Shown: positions 4,580-6,443 of the stretch, piece after piece
Numbering within the stretch: the first letter of the stretch is position 1
How the letters are laid out: the number at the start of each line of letters is the position of its first letter
NCBI GenBank assembly: GCA_009702305.1
Contig: WLIH01000160.1
Location: forward strand, 1-6,443
From: Actinomycetota bacterium
Lineage (GTDB): Bacteria; Actinomycetota; Actinomycetes; Propionibacteriales; Nocardioidaceae
DNA: 6,443 nt
Direction: 5' to 3'
The notes under the pieces: generated by a model
The model's database searches: none
What the model was told of the DNA's origin: nothing
What the model saw: only the letters and a program-made list of their open reading frames with translations
Made by a program: the position numbers and the translations under genes

Positions 4580-6039
4580 CGCGCGTAGTGCTCCGGGGTG
4601 TCGAGGAGGGCGGCGAGCAGACGGGGGATGCCCGAGACGACGAACGGATGGTCCGCGGTGATCTCGGTGTCGGGGGTGACGCCCGTCGCCAGGACGCAGG
4701 TGCCGACCAGAGCCGACGTCGCCGGGCGGTAGAGGAGGGTCCGGGACACGTGGTCGACCACCTCGCGGAAGGAGGCGGGGAGCGGTGGCAGCCACGAGAG
4801 CGGATCGCGGTGGACGACCTGCGCGGTGGGCCGGCTCCGGTTCGCCAGGCTCCAGTGCAGTCCCACGGAGGCGAGCGCGCGCAGCGGTGACGACCAGGCC
4901 TCGTTGCTCAGCGGCGCCCCGTCGGGCCGCGGCCAGGTGCTGGTCACCAGCCCCAACGAGCCCGTGGAGGACACCATCACCGCGGTCGCGGAGTTGGTGT
5001 CGACGGGCTGCTCCACGCTGACCTGCATCGCGCGGAAGCTCGCCAGGACGTCCTCGTTCGGGTCGCGGAGCTTGGCGCCCACGGACCCGCGGACCTGGGG
5101 CGAGCGCACCAGGGCCTGGAGCACCGGCACGATCCGCGTGTCGGCGCGGAGATACACCTGGGCCAGCTCGTCGACGAGTGCCGGCGCGGGCGAGTCCGAG
5201 ACGAACTTGGTCACCAGCCGCTCCGCGATCCGCCGAGCGGTCGCGGGGTGGTGAGCGAGGTAGGTCAGGTAGCGCCGCAGGACGGCGCGTCCGTCCGCGG
5301 AGCGGTTGGGGTCCCGGAAGCCCTTGACCTTGACGACCCCGGTCGCGTGGTACTCCGGCACGTAGAGGCGCTGCCAGGTGTCGTAGAGGTCGACCCGCCA
5401 CCCGGTGAGGATCCGAGCCGAGTCCTTGACGTCGGACTCGGAGTAGTTGCCGGCGCCGACGGTGTGGAGCTCGAGGAGCTCGCGCCCCAGGTTCTCGTTG
5501 GGAGCAGTCTTGGTCGAGGTGGCGCCGTTGAGGTAGATGAGCATCGCGGGGTGCACGATCGCCGCGTTGAGCAGATGGTCGTAGCGTCCGAGAGCATGCT
5601 TGCGCACGACCTGGCCGTAGCGCGCGCGCCAGGTGAACTGGCCGTCGCTGGTCGCCGGCACGTGCAGGAGGTTCTCGAAGAACTCCGTCATCGTCTCGTG
5701 GACCTGGCGCTGCGAGACCAGTCGGCGGGTCAGCTGCCAGGCGGCGTAGTCGCGCATCACGTCGTAGCCGCTGCGGACACCCTCGACGTTGCGCTGCCAC
5801 AGGTCGAGCGGCGTGCGCGCGAGGTCCGGCCACCAGGTGTCGACCTGGTCGCCCGCCGGATCGGCGATCCGGTCGGGGGAGAGCTGTTCCTCGAACCAGC
5901 GCAGGTGGCCCGACCCGGCGACCGTGCGAGCGAGCGCGGGCGTCGGCCCGGCGGTGAAGCGGGAGAGCAGGTGCCGCGCCTGCTCCGACGGGACGGCGGT
6001 CGGTGCACCGGCCGGTGCCTCGGACGACGTGGTGGACAT
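4576..6039 (-). CDS. DUF1800 family protein
   Basis: The 487-aa product carries the DUF1800 signatures: ARHLLSRFTAGPTP near the N-terminus (21-34), FFENLLHVP (120-128), NENLGRELLELHTVG (181-195), YSESDVKDSARILTGW (199-214) and HHPATARRIAERLVTKFV (263-280). Length is at the usual size for the family. The biochemical role is unknown. No Sec or Tat signal is visible: the first 20 residues are Ser/Ala/Pro-rich and uncharged apart from acidic residues. It is the first gene of a two-gene operon with DUF1501, joined by a 4-nt overlap that implies coupled translation and matched amounts, as expected for partners. The start at ATG 6039 is supported by purine-rich GGGGAG and AAGGAG sequences just upstream. 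The ORF stays open to 6309 on this strand, but those extra residues are Arg-rich and run through the divergent gene. Confidence 0.93.
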   Translation of the reverse strand: MSTTSSEAPAGAPTAVPSEQARHLLSRFTAGPTPALARTVAGSGHLRWFEEQLSPDRIADPAGDQVDTWWPDLARTPLDLWQRNVEGVRSGYDVMRDYAAWQLTRRLVSQRQVHETMTEFFENLLHVPATSDGQFTWRARYGQVVRKHALGRYDHLLNAAIVHPAMLIYLNGATSTKTAPNENLGRELLELHTVGAGNYSESDVKDSARILTGWRVDLYDTWQRLYVPEYHATGVVKVKGFRDPNRSADGRAVLRRYLTYLAHHPATARRIAERLVTKFVSDSPAPALVDELAQVYLRADTRIVPVLQALVRSPQVRGSVGAKLRDPNEDVLASFRAMQVSVEQPVDTNSATAVMVSSTGSLGLVTSTWPRPDGAPLSNEAWSSPLRALASVGLHWSLANRSRPTAQVVHRDPLSWLPPLPASFREVVDHVSRTLLYRPATSALVGTCVLATGVTPDTEITADHPFVVSGIPRLLAALLDTPEHYAR

Positions 6040-6041
6040 GG

Positions 6042-6053
6042 CTCCTTCTCCCC
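6042..6053 (-). promoter_or_regulatory. Ribosome binding region of the DUF1800 gene
   Basis: Read on the minus strand, GGGGAG (6053-6048) lies 8 nt before ATG 6039 and AAGGAG (6047-6042) only 2 nt before it. The first has the better spacing, the second the better match to the anti-Shine-Dalgarno sequence. Together they fix the start at 6039 rather than at an upstream codon in the long open frame. Confidence 0.65.
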
Positions 6054-6069
6054 GGTCGGGTCTCCCACC

Positions 6070-6075
6070 AGTATC
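6070..6075 (-). promoter_or_regulatory. Candidate -10 box for the DUF1800-DUF1501 operon
   Basis: On the minus strand GATACT (6075-6070) matches four of six TATAAT positions and would start transcription near 6063, giving a leader of about 25 nt that contains the ribosome binding region. No convincing -35 box is seen at 17-18 nt, so the site is tentative. Confidence 0.3.
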
Positions 6076-6078
6076 CGC

Positions 6079-6091
6079 GGCGCTCGGCGCC
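6079..6091. repeat. Inverted repeat between the divergent start sites
   Basis: GGCGC, TCG, GCGCC is a perfect 5-bp inverted repeat around 3 nt. It lies between the candidate minus-strand -10 and the plus-strand -10, where one regulator could act on both genes. In sequence this GC-rich such short repeats are common, so a regulatory role is only a possibility. Confidence 0.2.
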
Positions 6092-6122
6092 TCGGGGCAG
6101 GTTCGCGTGAAGACGACGCGAC

Positions 6123-6128
6123 TAGCCT
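6123..6128 (+). promoter_or_regulatory. -10 box (TAGCCT) for a leaderless SCO6745-like mRNA
   Basis: TAGCCT fits the actinobacterial TANNNT -10 pattern and ends exactly 6 nt before GTG 6135, so transcription would begin at or next to the first base of the start codon. A G-run (6131-6135) abuts the start codon and is too close for a normal ribosome site, which also favours leaderless translation. No strong -35 box is visible. Confidence 0.5.
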
Positions 6129-6134
6129 GCGGGG

Positions 6135-6443
6135 GTGAGTCCCGAACGGTACCTGTGGTCGCTCTACGAGCCGGTGCACGCGATCGTGTACTTCGAGCCG
6201 CGTGTCGCGGGCTGCCTCGCCGACCACGGGCTGCACGGCTTCTGGAACGGGTACTTCGCCGGCCGCGCCGCACCTCTCGGAGCCGTCGGTCCGGACCCGG
6301 TGCGGGCACTGTTCTTCGGCTTCGCCCCGACCATGGTCGCCGCCGCCCTGCCGAAGGTCTGGTCGCGGATCACGCCGGAGCAGGCGGTGGCGGCCCGGGT
6401 CGACGCCGCCGAGCGCGTGCTCGCGCCGCTGCTCGAGCCCGGC
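6135..6443 (+). CDS. SCO6745-like family protein, N-terminal part, cut by the window end
   Basis: The first 103 codons are present, from GTG 6135, and no stop is reached. Recognisable family pattern: YEPVHAIVYFEPRV (residues 11-24), GLHGFWNGYFAGRAAPLG (32-49), FFGFAPTMVAAALPKVW (60-76) and a helix AARVDAAERVL (87-97). This matches actinobacterial SCO6745-type proteins, which are usually a little under 300 aa and have no firmly established function that I can name; some are annotated as helix-turn-helix-like. No signal peptide is seen. The gene is divergent from DUF1800 with 95 nt between the starts. Assignment rests on remembered motif order, not on a search. Confidence 0.78.
   Translation, partial: MSPERYLWSLYEPVHAIVYFEPRVAGCLADHGLHGFWNGYFAGRAAPLGAVGPDPVRALFFGFAPTMVAAALPKVWSRITPEQAVAARVDAAERVLAPLLEPG

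Noticed and set aside
3545..4588. 347-codon plus-strand frame opposite DUF1501
   Set aside because: No motif and heavily Arg/Gly/Val-biased; DUF1501 signatures cover the same DNA on the minus strand.
3323..5833. A single 836-codon minus-strand frame that would fuse extra N-terminal sequence to DUF1501
   Set aside because: The part upstream of 4579 is Arg/Pro/Ala-rich, without domains, and runs in another frame through the DUF1800 gene. The Tat signal and the ATGA overlap mark the true start at 4579.
5248..6138. 296-codon plus-strand frame opposite DUF1800
   Set aside because: A shadow of the DUF1800 gene with no recognisable domain. It also runs across the divergent promoter region into the SCO6745-like start.
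6164..6309. Upstream extension of DUF1800 and a short minus-strand frame opposite the SCO6745-like gene
   Set aside because: The plus strand carries a recognisable family pattern here, and the DUF1800 start is fixed by ribosome sites at 6042-6053.

Overview
This is a GC-rich window with long open frames on both strands, abundant GTG/TTG start options and an actinobacterial-type tmRNA, so the host is almost certainly a member of the Actinomycetota. The gene families would suit Nocardioidaceae or a relative, but that finer placement is a guess. The content is chromosomal: there is no integrase, transposase, phage gene or CRISPR array.

Layout. (1) 1-278: the 3' part of ssrA (tmRNA), cut by the window edge just before its tag reading frame. 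The tag reads ANAKRSSFALAA, three pseudoknots can be traced by base pairing, and the 3' end is a tRNA-like T arm and acceptor strand. A UUCG hairpin and a very strong 15-bp terminator hairpin without a U-tract follow. (2) 467-3319, plus strand: a compact three-gene run of a small DUF1905 protein, a secreted glycerophosphodiester phosphodiesterase that overlaps it by 8 nt, and a secreted protein with two Ig-like repeats and a C-terminal M15-type zinc peptidase domain. (3) 3323-6039, minus strand: a DUF1800 gene followed by a DUF1501 gene, joined by a 4-nt ATGA overlap. The DUF1501 protein has a twin-arginine signal; the DUF1800 protein has no evident signal. This pair ends 3 nt from the end of the M15 gene, in convergent orientation. 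(4) 6135-6443, plus strand: the first 103 codons of an SCO6745-like gene, divergent from the DUF1800 gene and apparently leaderless.

How the genes may work together. The phosphodiesterase and the M15 peptidase are both exported and could act on different parts of the envelope (glycerophosphodiesters or teichoic-acid-type polymers, and peptidoglycan peptides); this is inference from families and gene order. The DUF1800-DUF1501 pair is a recurrent but functionally uncharacterised two-gene unit and is the best candidate here for an undescribed system. The distribution of export signals in it (Tat on one partner only) gives a concrete hypothesis of a complex co-exported through Tat.
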